A DNA stretch of 64,000 nt from CAIWTU01 sp963815135 (GTDB lineage Bacteria > Desulfobacterota > Desulfuromonadia > Geobacterales > Geobacteraceae). Below are positions 8,594-16,986 of the stretch, in pieces (position 1 is the stretch's first letter; each line of letters begins with the position of its first letter). The DNA is taken from positions 178,040 through 242,039 of the forward strand of contig CAWFFO010000009.1 in NCBI GenBank assembly GCA_963815135.1, read 5' to 3'. Below the pieces are notes generated by a model. The model was not told where the DNA came from, ran no database searches, and saw only the letters and a list, made by a program, of their open reading frames with translations. The translations under genes were made by a program, and so were the position numbers.

Positions 8594-9988
8594 ATGATGG
8601 TTAAAACCTTGCGAACAATCACTGTTGCAGCCTGTTTTCTGGCCCTGCCAGGTATGGCCGCCCAAGCGAAAACACTGGTTCCCGATTTTGTTGCCCTTGC
8701 CAAAAATGACAAGCCGACAGTCGTAAATATCAGTTCTTCCAAGATAATCAGACCACAGACGCCGTTCAGGGGGTCCCCCTCGAACCCCTATGGACAACAT
8801 GACCCATTCCAGGATTTCTTCAACAGGTTTTTTCAAAATATGCCCCAGCATCCATATACTTCGCGCAGCCTCGGGTCGGGATTCATCATCAGTGATGACG
8901 GATATATACTGACCAATTACCATGTGGTGTCCGGTGCCGACGAAGTTAAGGTAAGACTCTCGGATTCAAGGGAATTCAAGGCAGAAGTCAAGGGCTGGGA
9001 CGACAAACTGGATCTGGCCCTGCTCAAGATCAGCGCCAAGGATCACCTGCCGGTGGCAAAACTCGGCGACAGCGACAAGACGCAAGTCGGCGAATGGGTA
9101 ATGGCCATAGGCAACCCGTTCGGGCTGGGGCAGACTGTCACCGCCGGAATAGTCAGCGCCAAGGAGAGGGTAATCGGCAGTGGACCGTATGACGATTTTA
9201 TCCAGACCGACGCTTCCATTAATCCGGGCAATTCGGGCGGCCCCCTGATAAATGCCGAAGGTGAAGTTATCGGCATCAACACCGCGATAGTGGCGGGTGG
9301 CCAGGGAATCGGTTTTGCCATTCCCATAAATATGGCGAAATCCGTAATAAGCCAGCTGAAGGAAAAAGGCAAGGTTACCAGGGGCTGGCTGGGTGTGGGC
9401 ATACAAGCCGTCACGCCTGACCTGGCTAAATCCTTCGGCCTGAAAGAGAAGGGCGGCGCCCTGGTTTCGGAGGTCATGAAAAACAGTCCTGCCGAGAAAG
9501 CCGGCTTCAAGAGCGGGGATGTAATCACGGAATTCAACGGAAAGAAAATACACGAGATGAACGAGCTTCCCCTCATAGTCGCTTCCACCCCGGTGGGCAA
9601 GAAGGTAAAGGTTGTGATAATAAGAGACGGCAAAACCCTTGATAAGACTGTTGTTATTGAAGCGATGAAAGAAGCCGCAACTGAAGGTAAGAGTGCTGTC
9701 GTCAAGGAGAAGCTTGGCATGACGGTATCGGCCCTTACCCCCGAGCTGGCGGCGAAACTTGGAATTAAGGAGACCGCCGGAGTAGTTGTGACCGAAGTGA
9801 AGGCGGGAAGCGCTGCCGATGAGGCGGGGATCTCCGCCGGTGACATACTCAAAGAGGTGGACGGGGTCCGGATCGGCTCTGTAGCGGACTTTGAAAAGGC
9901 CCTGTCTTCCTATAAAAAAGGCAGCATAGTCAGACTGCTGCTGCAGCGCGGAGATTCCGCCTTGTATGTGGCGCTGACGATTGAATAA
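8594..9988 (+). CDS. Periplasmic Do-family serine protease (DegP/HtrA type)
   Basis: A signal peptide (residues 1-25, cleavage near AAQA) leads into a trypsin-like domain with the triad H110 (TNYHVV), D140 (KLDLALL) and S214 (NPGNSGGP). Two PDZ domains follow at about 270-355 and 370-460, giving the DegP/DegQ/MucD layout of about 465 residues. Such proteins degrade or hold misfolded envelope proteins. Start ATG 8594 follows AGGGAGG. The gene is flanked by terminators and so is monocistronic. DegP, DegQ and MucD cannot be told apart from sequence alone. Confidence 0.93.
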   Translation: MMVKTLRTITVAACFLALPGMAAQAKTLVPDFVALAKNDKPTVVNISSSKIIRPQTPFRGSPSNPYGQHDPFQDFFNRFFQNMPQHPYTSRSLGSGFIISDDGYILTNYHVVSGADEVKVRLSDSREFKAEVKGWDDKLDLALLKISAKDHLPVAKLGDSDKTQVGEWVMAIGNPFGLGQTVTAGIVSAKERVIGSGPYDDFIQTDASINPGNSGGPLINAEGEVIGINTAIVAGGQGIGFAIPINMAKSVISQLKEKGKVTRGWLGVGIQAVTPDLAKSFGLKEKGGALVSEVMKNSPAEKAGFKSGDVITEFNGKKIHEMNELPLIVASTPVGKKVKVVIIRDGKTLDKTVVIEAMKEAATEGKSAVVKEKLGMTVSALTPELAAKLGIKETAGVVVTEVKAGSAADEAGISAGDILKEVDGVRIGSVADFEKALSSYKKGSIVRLLLQRGDSALYVALTIE

Positions 9989-10034
9989 AATACATCCGTT
10001 TTTGACGGCTGCATGAGAAACCGTACCGGAGAGA

Positions 10035-10067
10035 GAGGCCGCATGTCAGAATGCGGCCTCTTTTTTT
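10035..10067 (+). terminator. Rho-independent terminator after the Do-family protease
   Basis: A perfect 10-base stem GAGGCCGCAT (10035-10044) with ATGCGGCCTC (10051-10060), loop of six, followed by seven T. Strong canonical terminator 47 bases after the stop codon. Confidence 0.93.
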
Positions 10068-10259
10068 CAACAGCCGCGGCGGCAACACCCTTGATTTTTC
10101 TCTTGCCGGGGATAAACTGAAAAAGCTCTTTATTGCCTGAAAAGAATTGATCTTTGGCTGTTTTTGATATATCAGTGAATATCTTTATATACTCAGTATT
10201 TACAATTATCCGAGTGTACTTTGTAACAGTAATTTCATATCTGCCGCTTCGAGGAAGCT

Positions 10260-11369
10260 ATGCAAAATCTCAGACAGACTCCGCTTTCAGATGAACATCA
10301 GGCTCTGGGTGCCCAGATGGCCCCTTTCGCCGGATGGCTGATGCCGATCCAGTACTCCGGAATCCTCGCCGAATCAAGGCATTGCCGAGAGGCCGCATCC
10401 CTGTTCGATACCTGTCACATGGGAGAATTACATTTCCGTGGTGATCCCGTTGCCTGCGGTCTCGAGCGGATTTTCTCATGCAGGACGGAAACGATTCCCG
10501 TCGGTCGCGGCCGGTACGGGTTTCTGTTGAATGACAGGGGAGGCATCATCGACGATCTGGTAATCTTCCGCCTTTCCCCTGACGAATTTATGATGGTGGT
10601 CAATGCGGGAACCGTGGAGAAGGATTTCGAGTCCATACGCTCCGGCCTGAAGGGAGGAGGTGTTTTCAAAAATATCTCCAGTGAAACGGGCAAGCTGGAT
10701 CTCCAGGGTCCCATGTCCAGGGAAGTGCTGAAGGATGTCTGTGGAGTGGATACCTCAGGTATTCCCTACTTCGGCCTGATACAGACGGAAATATTCGGTT
10801 CCCGGGCCATTGTGAGCCGGACCGGTTATACCGGGGAGCTGGGCTTTGAGATATATGGAAAACCCGAGGCCATTGCCGAATACTGGCGGCGGTTCCTCGC
10901 CGACGCGCGGGTAAAGCCCGCGGGGCTCGGCGCACGCGACGCCCTCAGGCTGGAGATGGGCTACAGTCTCTACGGCAGCGACATCGACGAAACCACCACG
11001 CCGCTGGAGGCGGGCCTGGATCAGTTCGTAGACTTCAGCAAGGATTTCATCGGCCGGGATGCGCTTCTCAGGCAGCGCGATGAAGGCCTTACCCGCATCA
11101 GGGCCGCATTCCGGGTAAATTCCCGGCGTTCTCCGCGCCATGATTACCTGATATATCACCATGACCTCCATGTGGGCCAGGTGACCAGCGGGGTATTTTC
11201 ACCCATGCTGAACTGCGGGATAGGAACAGGATATGTGAAGCCTGATGCTGCCTCGCCGGGTACCCCCCTGTCAATCCGTCACGAATCGACGGTTATGGAA
11301 GCAATTGTGACGGAAGTTCCGTTTTACAGGGACGGGTCGTTGAGAAAAAGACCGGCAACCGGCAGCTAG
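10260..11369 (+). CDS. gcvT: Glycine cleavage system T protein (aminomethyltransferase)
   Basis: Transfers the methylene group from the H-protein-bound aminomethyl intermediate to tetrahydrofolate, releasing ammonia. Family blocks are clear: MAPFAGWLMPIQYSGI, LFDTCHMGELHFRG, SRTGYTGELGFEIY and ARDALRLEMGYSLYG. Length of 369 residues is normal. ATG 10260 follows GAGGAAG. It heads an operon with gcvH, gcvPA, gcvPB, a lipoate ligase and lipA. I looked for a glycine riboswitch in the 190 bases upstream and saw none. Confidence 0.96.
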   Translation: MQNLRQTPLSDEHQALGAQMAPFAGWLMPIQYSGILAESRHCREAASLFDTCHMGELHFRGDPVACGLERIFSCRTETIPVGRGRYGFLLNDRGGIIDDLVIFRLSPDEFMMVVNAGTVEKDFESIRSGLKGGGVFKNISSETGKLDLQGPMSREVLKDVCGVDTSGIPYFGLIQTEIFGSRAIVSRTGYTGELGFEIYGKPEAIAEYWRRFLADARVKPAGLGARDALRLEMGYSLYGSDIDETTTPLEAGLDQFVDFSKDFIGRDALLRQRDEGLTRIRAAFRVNSRRSPRHDYLIYHHDLHVGQVTSGVFSPMLNCGIGTGYVKPDAASPGTPLSIRHESTVMEAIVTEVPFYRDGSLRKRPATGS

Positions 11370-11443
11370 GAGCCGGCTGGTGAAAAAGTTAAATTAAATC
11401 CGTTAGCTGCCAGCCGCCAGCTGCCGGAATTCGGGAGGATGAT

Positions 11444-11818
11444 ATGCAGGTTATGTACACGAAAGAGCACGAATGGATCAAGATCGAGGGGGCGACGGGA
11501 ACTGTCGGCATTACAGGCTATGCCGTCCAGCAACTGGGAGACATAACCTTTGTGGAACTTCCCCCCATCGGAAAGATAGTCAGGCAGTTCGATGTCCTGT
11601 GCGGCATCGAATCGGTAAAGGCCGCCAGCGACATCTATGCGCCGCTCGGCGGCAGGGTTGCCGCTGTCAACGATGCGCTGAATGACCATCCGGAAATCAT
11701 AAATGACAGTCCGGAGGATGACGGCTGGCTGGCAACGATCGAAATAGTCGATGCCAGGGGGACTGACAAGCTGCTGAGCCGCAAGCAATACGACGATTAT
11801 ATCAAGGAATTGGCATGA
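11444..11818 (+). CDS. gcvH: Glycine cleavage system H protein (lipoyl carrier)
   Basis: Shuttle protein that carries the aminomethyl group on a lipoyl arm. The lipoylation site is K59 in the motif CGIESVKAASDIY. Length of 124 residues is normal. GGGAGG lies upstream of ATG 11444. The stop overlaps the gcvPA start by four bases (ATGA), showing translational coupling. Confidence 0.97.
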   Translation: MQVMYTKEHEWIKIEGATGTVGITGYAVQQLGDITFVELPPIGKIVRQFDVLCGIESVKAASDIYAPLGGRVAAVNDALNDHPEIINDSPEDDGWLATIEIVDARGTDKLLSRKQYDDYIKELA

Positions 11819-13161
11819 GCAGGGCCGATTACTGCCCTAATACAACGGAAGAAATAAGGGCCATGCTCGATGTGATCGGTGTCGGGGAGATCCCGGATCT
11901 GTTCGGATCTATTCCCCCGAAATTGCTCGCCGGTTCGCTGGACCTTCCGCAAGGGATGTCCGAATTTGCAATCCTGCGCCACATGAAGGCTCTTGCCGGG
12001 AAAAACGGGCGCGACCTGGTCAATTTCATTGGCGGGGGCTTTTACGATCATTTTATCCCGTCGGCTGTCGATCATCTTTCCGCAAGGTCGGAGTTCTACA
12101 CATCTTATACCCCCTACCAGGCCGAATGCTCACAGGGCACGCTCCAGGCGCTCTACGAATACCAGACCGCCATCTGCTCTCTTACCGGAATGGAGGTGAG
12201 CAACGCCTCTCTCTATGACGGCGGTACCGCCCTTGCCGAGGCCGCCCTGATGGCGATGCGCATCACGGGCAGGAACAAACTGATCCTGGACGGAGGTGTC
12301 AATCCCTCTTACAAGCAGATTCTGCGTACTTATCTCGCCACTCTGCAGGCCGAACTGGTGGAAACGGACCGGAATCCGGAGAGCCCGGACCTGCGGGATT
12401 CGGCCAGGGATATTGATGAAACCGTTGCCGCCGTAATCATACAGAACCCCGACTTTTTCGGAAGCATCAATGATCTCGGCCCAATTGCGGATGAAGCCCA
12501 TGCGCGGGGCGCGCTGGTTATCGTCTCGGTTTACCCGATTTCCCTCGGCCTGGTGAAGAGTCCCAGCGAAATGGGGGTGGATATCGTGACCGGCGACGGT
12601 CAAAGCCTGGGCAATCCACTGAGCTTCGGCGGACCTTCGTTCGGGTTTATTGCCGCACGAAAGCTGTCTGTGCGCAACCTGCCGGGAAGGATTGTCGGGG
12701 AAACAGTGGACAGGAACGGACGGCGCGGATTTGTGCTTACCCTGCAGGCCAGGGAACAGCACATCAAACGCCACAGGGCCACCTCCAATATCTGCAGCAA
12801 CCAGTCGCTCTGCGCCCTTAGGGGGTTGATATACCTTTGCAGCATCGGCAAACAGGGCATGCGGGAACTGGCCGGACTGAACCGGGACAAGGCCGAGTAT
12901 GCCAAGGGTGTACTCGGTGCGGTCAGGGGAGTTGAGGTGCTGAACTCCGCTCCTACTTTCAACGAATTTACCCTGAAACTCCCCATGGATGCGGCTGCGG
13001 TAGTGGAAAGACTCCTCGATCGGGGAATTGCCGCGGGCGTGCCGCTTGGAGGCTGTTCCGGGGAGATGAAGAACTGCATGGTGGTGACGGTAACGGAAAA
13101 ACGGACCAGGGAGGAGATCGATGAGTTCGCCGTGGCCCTGGAGGAGGCGCTATGGAGCTGA
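11815..13161 (+). CDS. gcvPA: Glycine dehydrogenase (decarboxylating) subunit 1
   Basis: N-terminal half of the split P protein, 448 residues, found in bacteria with a two-subunit glycine decarboxylase. Family blocks include FIGGGFYDHFIPSAVDHL, the YTPYQAECSQGTLQALYEYQ segment, and SNICSNQSLCALRGLIYL. It works as a heteromeric partner of gcvPB, which carries the PLP lysine. It overlaps gcvH by 4 and gcvPB by 10 bases. Confidence 0.96.
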   Translation: MSRADYCPNTTEEIRAMLDVIGVGEIPDLFGSIPPKLLAGSLDLPQGMSEFAILRHMKALAGKNGRDLVNFIGGGFYDHFIPSAVDHLSARSEFYTSYTPYQAECSQGTLQALYEYQTAICSLTGMEVSNASLYDGGTALAEAALMAMRITGRNKLILDGGVNPSYKQILRTYLATLQAELVETDRNPESPDLRDSARDIDETVAAVIIQNPDFFGSINDLGPIADEAHARGALVIVSVYPISLGLVKSPSEMGVDIVTGDGQSLGNPLSFGGPSFGFIAARKLSVRNLPGRIVGETVDRNGRRGFVLTLQAREQHIKRHRATSNICSNQSLCALRGLIYLCSIGKQGMRELAGLNRDKAEYAKGVLGAVRGVEVLNSAPTFNEFTLKLPMDAAAVVERLLDRGIAAGVPLGGCSGEMKNCMVVTVTEKRTREEIDEFAVALEEALWS

Positions 13162-14612
13162 TATTCGAGAAATCCGTTGCCGGACGCCGTGGAGTGAGCC
13201 TCCCCGAACAGGATGTCCCGACTGCCGCGGAGCTGCCGTCAAACCTGCTCAGGGCCGGTGCGGCGGAGTTGCCCGAGGTGGGAGAGCTGGAAGTGGTACG
13301 GCATTTTACCGGCCTGTCCCGGCGCAATTTCTCCGTGGATACCAATTTCTATCCTCTCGGCTCCTGCACCATGAAATACAATCCGAAGGTGCTGGAAGAC
13401 GCTTCCGCCCTTTTTTCCGGCTTTCACCCGGTGACTGCCCTGTTGCCCGGCGGCGAGGCCCATGCCCAGGGCTGCCTCGAACTGATACACGAGCTGGGAC
13501 GGCTGCTGTGCGAGATAACCGGTATGGACGAGGTGACCACCCAGCCGCTTGCCGGTGCCCACGGCGAGATGACCGGCATCATGATCATCCATGCCTGGCA
13601 CATGGCCAGGGGGAGGCGCAAGCGGTACGTGGTCGTGCCTGATTCCTCCCACGGGACCAATCCGGCCAGCGCCGCCATGATGGGGTACGAGATCATCACC
13701 ATACCGACCGCCCCATACGGCGATATGGATCTTGACCAATTCAGGGAGGCCATGAACGGCGAAGTTGCGGCGGTCATGATGACCTGTCCGAACACCCTTG
13801 GCCTGTTCAACCCGCATGTGAAAGAAATCTGCGACATAGCCCACAGCCACGACGCGCTGGTCTACTACGACGGCGCCAACCTGAACGCCATCATGGGCAA
13901 GGTGAAGCCGGGCGATATGGGGTTCGACGTCATACACCTCAACCTGCACAAAACATTTGCCACACCCCACGGAGGGGGAGGGCCGGGGAGCGGTCCGGTG
14001 GGGGTCAAAAAGGAGCTGATTCCGTTCCTGCCGGTGCCGCGGGTTGTGAAAAACGGGGAGGGAAGTTATGCCCTTGAGCAGGAAAACCCTGACAGCATCG
14101 GCCGTGTCGCCGGCTTCTTCGGAAACTTCGGCATTCTTGTCCGGGCCTATGCCTATATTACCATGCTCGGCCGCGAAGGCCTGATCAGGGTGAGTGAGCA
14201 GGCGGTGCTGAACGCCAACTATATCCAGAGCAGACTGAAGGCATATTACGACCTTCCCTACGACATGCCGTGCATGCATGAATGCGTCCTGTCTGCCGTG
14301 CGGCAGCTGAAGCAGGGTGTTCACGCCCTCGATATAGCCAAGTACCTGATAGACAAGGGCTTTCATCCGCCGACCATCTATTTCCCTCTTATCGTCAGGG
14401 AGGCAATCATGATCGAGCCGACCGAGACCGAGAGCAAAGCCACACTTGATGCCTTTATCGACGCCATGATCGAGGCCGCGGAACTGGCTCAGAAAAATCC
14501 GGAAGCGCTGTTGCAGGCACCGCTTTCCATGCCGGTGTCCAGGCTTGATGAAGTCAGGGCGGCACGTGAGATCAACGTCTGTCATTATCAATGTGTCGGG
14601 AGTGAGGAGTGA
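13152..14612 (+). CDS. gcvPB: Glycine dehydrogenase (decarboxylating) subunit 2
   Basis: PLP-binding half of the split P protein, which decarboxylates glycine and loads the H protein. The Schiff-base lysine is K267 in HLNLHKTFATPHGGGGPG. Other family blocks are FYPLGSCTMKYNPK and HGEMTGIMIIHAWH. Length of 486 residues is standard. It overlaps gcvPA by ten bases and leads directly into a lipoate ligase, so glycine cleavage and H-protein lipoylation are expressed together. Confidence 0.96.
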   Translation: MELIFEKSVAGRRGVSLPEQDVPTAAELPSNLLRAGAAELPEVGELEVVRHFTGLSRRNFSVDTNFYPLGSCTMKYNPKVLEDASALFSGFHPVTALLPGGEAHAQGCLELIHELGRLLCEITGMDEVTTQPLAGAHGEMTGIMIIHAWHMARGRRKRYVVVPDSSHGTNPASAAMMGYEIITIPTAPYGDMDLDQFREAMNGEVAAVMMTCPNTLGLFNPHVKEICDIAHSHDALVYYDGANLNAIMGKVKPGDMGFDVIHLNLHKTFATPHGGGGPGSGPVGVKKELIPFLPVPRVVKNGEGSYALEQENPDSIGRVAGFFGNFGILVRAYAYITMLGREGLIRVSEQAVLNANYIQSRLKAYYDLPYDMPCMHECVLSAVRQLKQGVHALDIAKYLIDKGFHPPTIYFPLIVREAIMIEPTETESKATLDAFIDAMIEAAELAQKNPEALLQAPLSMPVSRLDEVRAAREINVCHYQCVGSEE

Positions 14613-14615
14613 GCA

Positions 14616-15438
14616 GTGGGCAGTGGGCAGTGTTGGCGTTTTATCGATAGCGGCTCCATGGACGGGGCAGCCAACATGGCCCTGGACGAGGCGCTTCTGT
14701 CCTCGTTCGATCCCGAAACGTCCCTCCCTGTGTTTCGTCTGTACGGGTGGACCCCCCCGGCCTTTTCGGTCGGCAGATACCTGGACACTGCAAAGACCCT
14801 CGATCCTGACAAATGCAGAGGTGCCGGGATCGCAGCTGTGCGCCGCATTACCGGAGGCGGCATCATCTATCACGCCAATGAAATAACCTACAGCATTGTC
14901 TGCGCGCAAAAACACATACCGAATGCGATTTCCGTAAAAGAAACGTTCAAGCAACTGTGCGCTTTTCTCCTTTCCGCCTACCGGAATCTGGGGCTGGACG
15001 CCGGGTTTGCCGTCGACCGGGATTTCTCCGGCGAAAGATTCGGACAGAGAACAGTCCATCTGTTTTGCCGGAAAAGAGGAGTATGATATTATTGTCCAGG
15101 GGCGCAAGCTCGGCGGCAACGCCCAGCGCCGCATCAAAAACGTCATCTTCCAGCATGGCTCGATACCCTTGGCAAACTGCCTCTCCGAAGCTTTGAACTT
15201 CCTGCGCGAAAGCGAAAGACCCGCCTTGCTCGAACAGGGTACGGTCAGTCTGGAAGAATTGGGGATTACCCCCGAAATCGGTTCCCTGAAAAAAATACTG
15301 GCGAAATCATTGGAAAACTGTCTTGAAGTTTCATTGATCCGGTCCGGGCCTGATGAGAGAGAGCTTCAGACCATGGAGCATTTGCGGGAAAACAAATATT
15401 CCAGCTTTTCCTGGAACTGGGAAGGAAATTGTGACTGA
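14616..15438 (+). pseudogene. Lipoate-protein ligase (LplA/LipM type), frameshifted
   Basis: The first 145 codons read as a biotin/lipoate ligase-fold protein: MALDEALLSS, RLYGWTPPAFSVGRY and the lipoate-binding RRITGGGIIYHANEITYSI. Near 15054 one base too many (or two too few) throws the frame to an early stop at 15086. The family sequence resumes in the next frame with CFAGKEEYDIIVQGRKLGGN and AQRRIK, running to 15438. A corrected protein is about 273 residues, normal for this family. The position, between gcvPB and lipA, fits H-protein lipoylation. Either a sequencing error or a recent inactivation; with lipA intact downstream, I lean to an error. Confidence 0.85.
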
Positions 15439-16285
15439 TTCGAAACCGGCACGCCGCCCCGGGTGGCTGCAGAAAAAGATATCGCCCGCCGCCCACGCGG
15501 ACATGAATCGCATGCTTGAGGAGCTGCGGCTTCATACCGTCTGTCGCGAGGCGAACTGCCCCAACATATCCGAATGCTACTGCAGTGGAACGGCGACATT
15601 CCTCATTCTCGGTGCCATATGCACGCGTCTTTGCTCCTTCTGCAACGTAAGCAAGAGGGAACCGCTGCCGGCCGATACCGGCGAACCTGAAAGAGTGGCT
15701 GAAGCCGTGCGGAGACTCGGCCTGGGTTTCTTGGTCATCACCAGTCCCACCCGCGACGACCTCCCGGACGGAGGTGCTGAAATTTTCTCCCGGACAGTTT
15801 CGGCCATCAGAAGAGTCTCGCCCGGCACAGGAATCGAACTGCTCATTCCCGATTTCCAGGGTGACCGGGAGAGTATCGCAACGGTTGTCCACGCCTGCCC
15901 GGATATAATCGGCCACAACCTTGAAACCGTTCCCCGTCTTTACCACATCCGTGAAGGGGCGGATTACCGGCGCTCACTTGAAGTTCTTCGCATGCTCCAT
16001 GAACTCGATCCGTCCCTGAAGACCAAGTCCGGAATTATGCTCGGACTCGGGGAAGAGGATAACGAGGTGGTGGAGGTGCTGGACGACCTCCTGCGGACCG
16101 GTTGCCGTTATCTGAGCATCGGCCAGTACCTCGCCCCCGGTAAAAAACATTATCCGGTAAATTGTTTCGTTCCGCCGGAAAAGTTCGAGGATTACGGGAA
16201 ACTGGCGCTTGCCATGGGCTTCGAACACGTGGAGAGCGGTCCGTATGTCAGAAGCTCTTACCATGCAGATAAGTACGGGAAATAA
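15431..16285 (+). CDS. lipA: Lipoyl synthase (radical SAM)
   Basis: Inserts two sulfur atoms into octanoyl groups on carrier proteins. It has the auxiliary cluster motif CREANCPNISEC, the radical SAM motif CTRLCSFCNV (CX3CX2C) and the C-terminal RSSY motif. GTG 15431 is chosen because it gives the usual N-terminus and length (284 residues) and has AAGGAA upstream; a longer frame from 15353 would lie inside the ligase gene. It overlaps the ligase stop by eight bases and is last in the gcv operon. Confidence 0.95.
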   Translation: MTDSKPARRPGWLQKKISPAAHADMNRMLEELRLHTVCREANCPNISECYCSGTATFLILGAICTRLCSFCNVSKREPLPADTGEPERVAEAVRRLGLGFLVITSPTRDDLPDGGAEIFSRTVSAIRRVSPGTGIELLIPDFQGDRESIATVVHACPDIIGHNLETVPRLYHIREGADYRRSLEVLRMLHELDPSLKTKSGIMLGLGEEDNEVVEVLDDLLRTGCRYLSIGQYLAPGKKHYPVNCFVPPEKFEDYGKLALAMGFEHVESGPYVRSSYHADKYGK

Positions 16286-16420
16286 AAAAACCGGAAATTA
16301 CAAATTTGCTTAGTAACAGGGGCAAATAAATTTTCAGCATGGGGAATCCTGGGTTCTTGACATTCCCCGCGGATTCCATGATAATGCATCTTCCGTTTCG
16401 TATCGATACGGGACATAACT

Positions 16421-16511
16421 GGAGAGATGGCCGAGAGGTCGAAGGCGGCAGACTCGAAATCTGTTGTACCGCTTGCGGTATCCTAGGGTTCGAATCCCTA
16501 TCTCTCCGCCA
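16421..16511 (+). tRNA. tRNA-Ser (anticodon CGA)
   Basis: Acceptor arms GGAGAGA and TCTCTCC pair; the D-arm region GGCCGAGAGG, the anticodon stem-loop CAGA-CTCGAAA-TCTG with anticodon CGA, a long class II variable arm (TACCGCTTGCGGTA) and the T-loop GGTTCGAATCC are all present. The discriminator base G is followed by an encoded CCA (16509-16511). It reads UCG codons. Its 3' end is the likely integration site of an island that starts here. Confidence 0.97.
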
Positions 16512-16514
16512 GTC
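16489..16514 (+). repeat. attL-like copy: tRNA-Ser T-arm and acceptor end
   Basis: The 26 bases from the T-loop through CCA plus three flanking bases recur at 27235-27260 with three mismatches; the last 14 bases (TCTCTCCGCCAGTC) are identical. This is the classic geometry of a tRNA-gene attachment site. Confidence 0.7.
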
Positions 16515-16519
16515 AAATC

Positions 16520-16554
16520 AAGAGGTTAGCTAACAAGGCTTGCCTCTTTTTTTT
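16520..16554 (+). terminator. Terminator just after tRNA-Ser
   Basis: AAGAGG (16520-16525) pairs with CCTCTT (16543-16548), with an inner AGC/GCT pairing, followed by a run of eight T. It lies within ten bases of the tRNA end. Confidence 0.75.
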
Positions 16555-16986
16555 ATAGTTTTTACCGATTGGAACTAATCTTCCTCAACCAGGGAAAAGT
16601 AATGACCATTCGCCTGTGCCGGCATCTGCTGACGTGGTCAAGAATAAATGGACAGATCTGTTTTAACGCGTAAATCCATGAAAAACAGCGGAAATACTTG
16701 CAGGGGCATCGTCGGCAGAAGAACGGGGAGGATTCGCTTGATTTACTGAACCGGCGGGTGAAATTTTAGATGTAACAAACCCCGCCTTTCAGACGGGGTT
16801 TGTCATTTCAAAAGGAAACAGCTGCAAAACAGGACGATGATATTGGAACATCCATGAATTTGCCTGAGATCTGCCGAAGGCATCCGATGCCCGGATATCG
16901 ACTTGACCGGTGCCGCTTGCTGGAGCGGTTCCCGTTGGCCCCTGCATCTGCATGATTGTTCTGGATACTTCAGCCAGACTTAATAA
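16555..16986. other. Non-coding stretch with a strong inverted repeat
   Basis: No gene is visible between the tRNA terminator and the end of the RND pump gene. ACAAACCCCG (16775-16784) pairs perfectly with CGGGGTTTGT (16794-16803). On the minus strand this lies downstream of the RND pump stop and is probably its terminator, although the T tract is weak. Confidence 0.6.

Noticed and set aside
10068..10259. Possible glycine riboswitch before gcvT
   Set aside because: The region is AT-rich and lacks the tandem glycine aptamer core sequences; I see only ordinary intergenic DNA.
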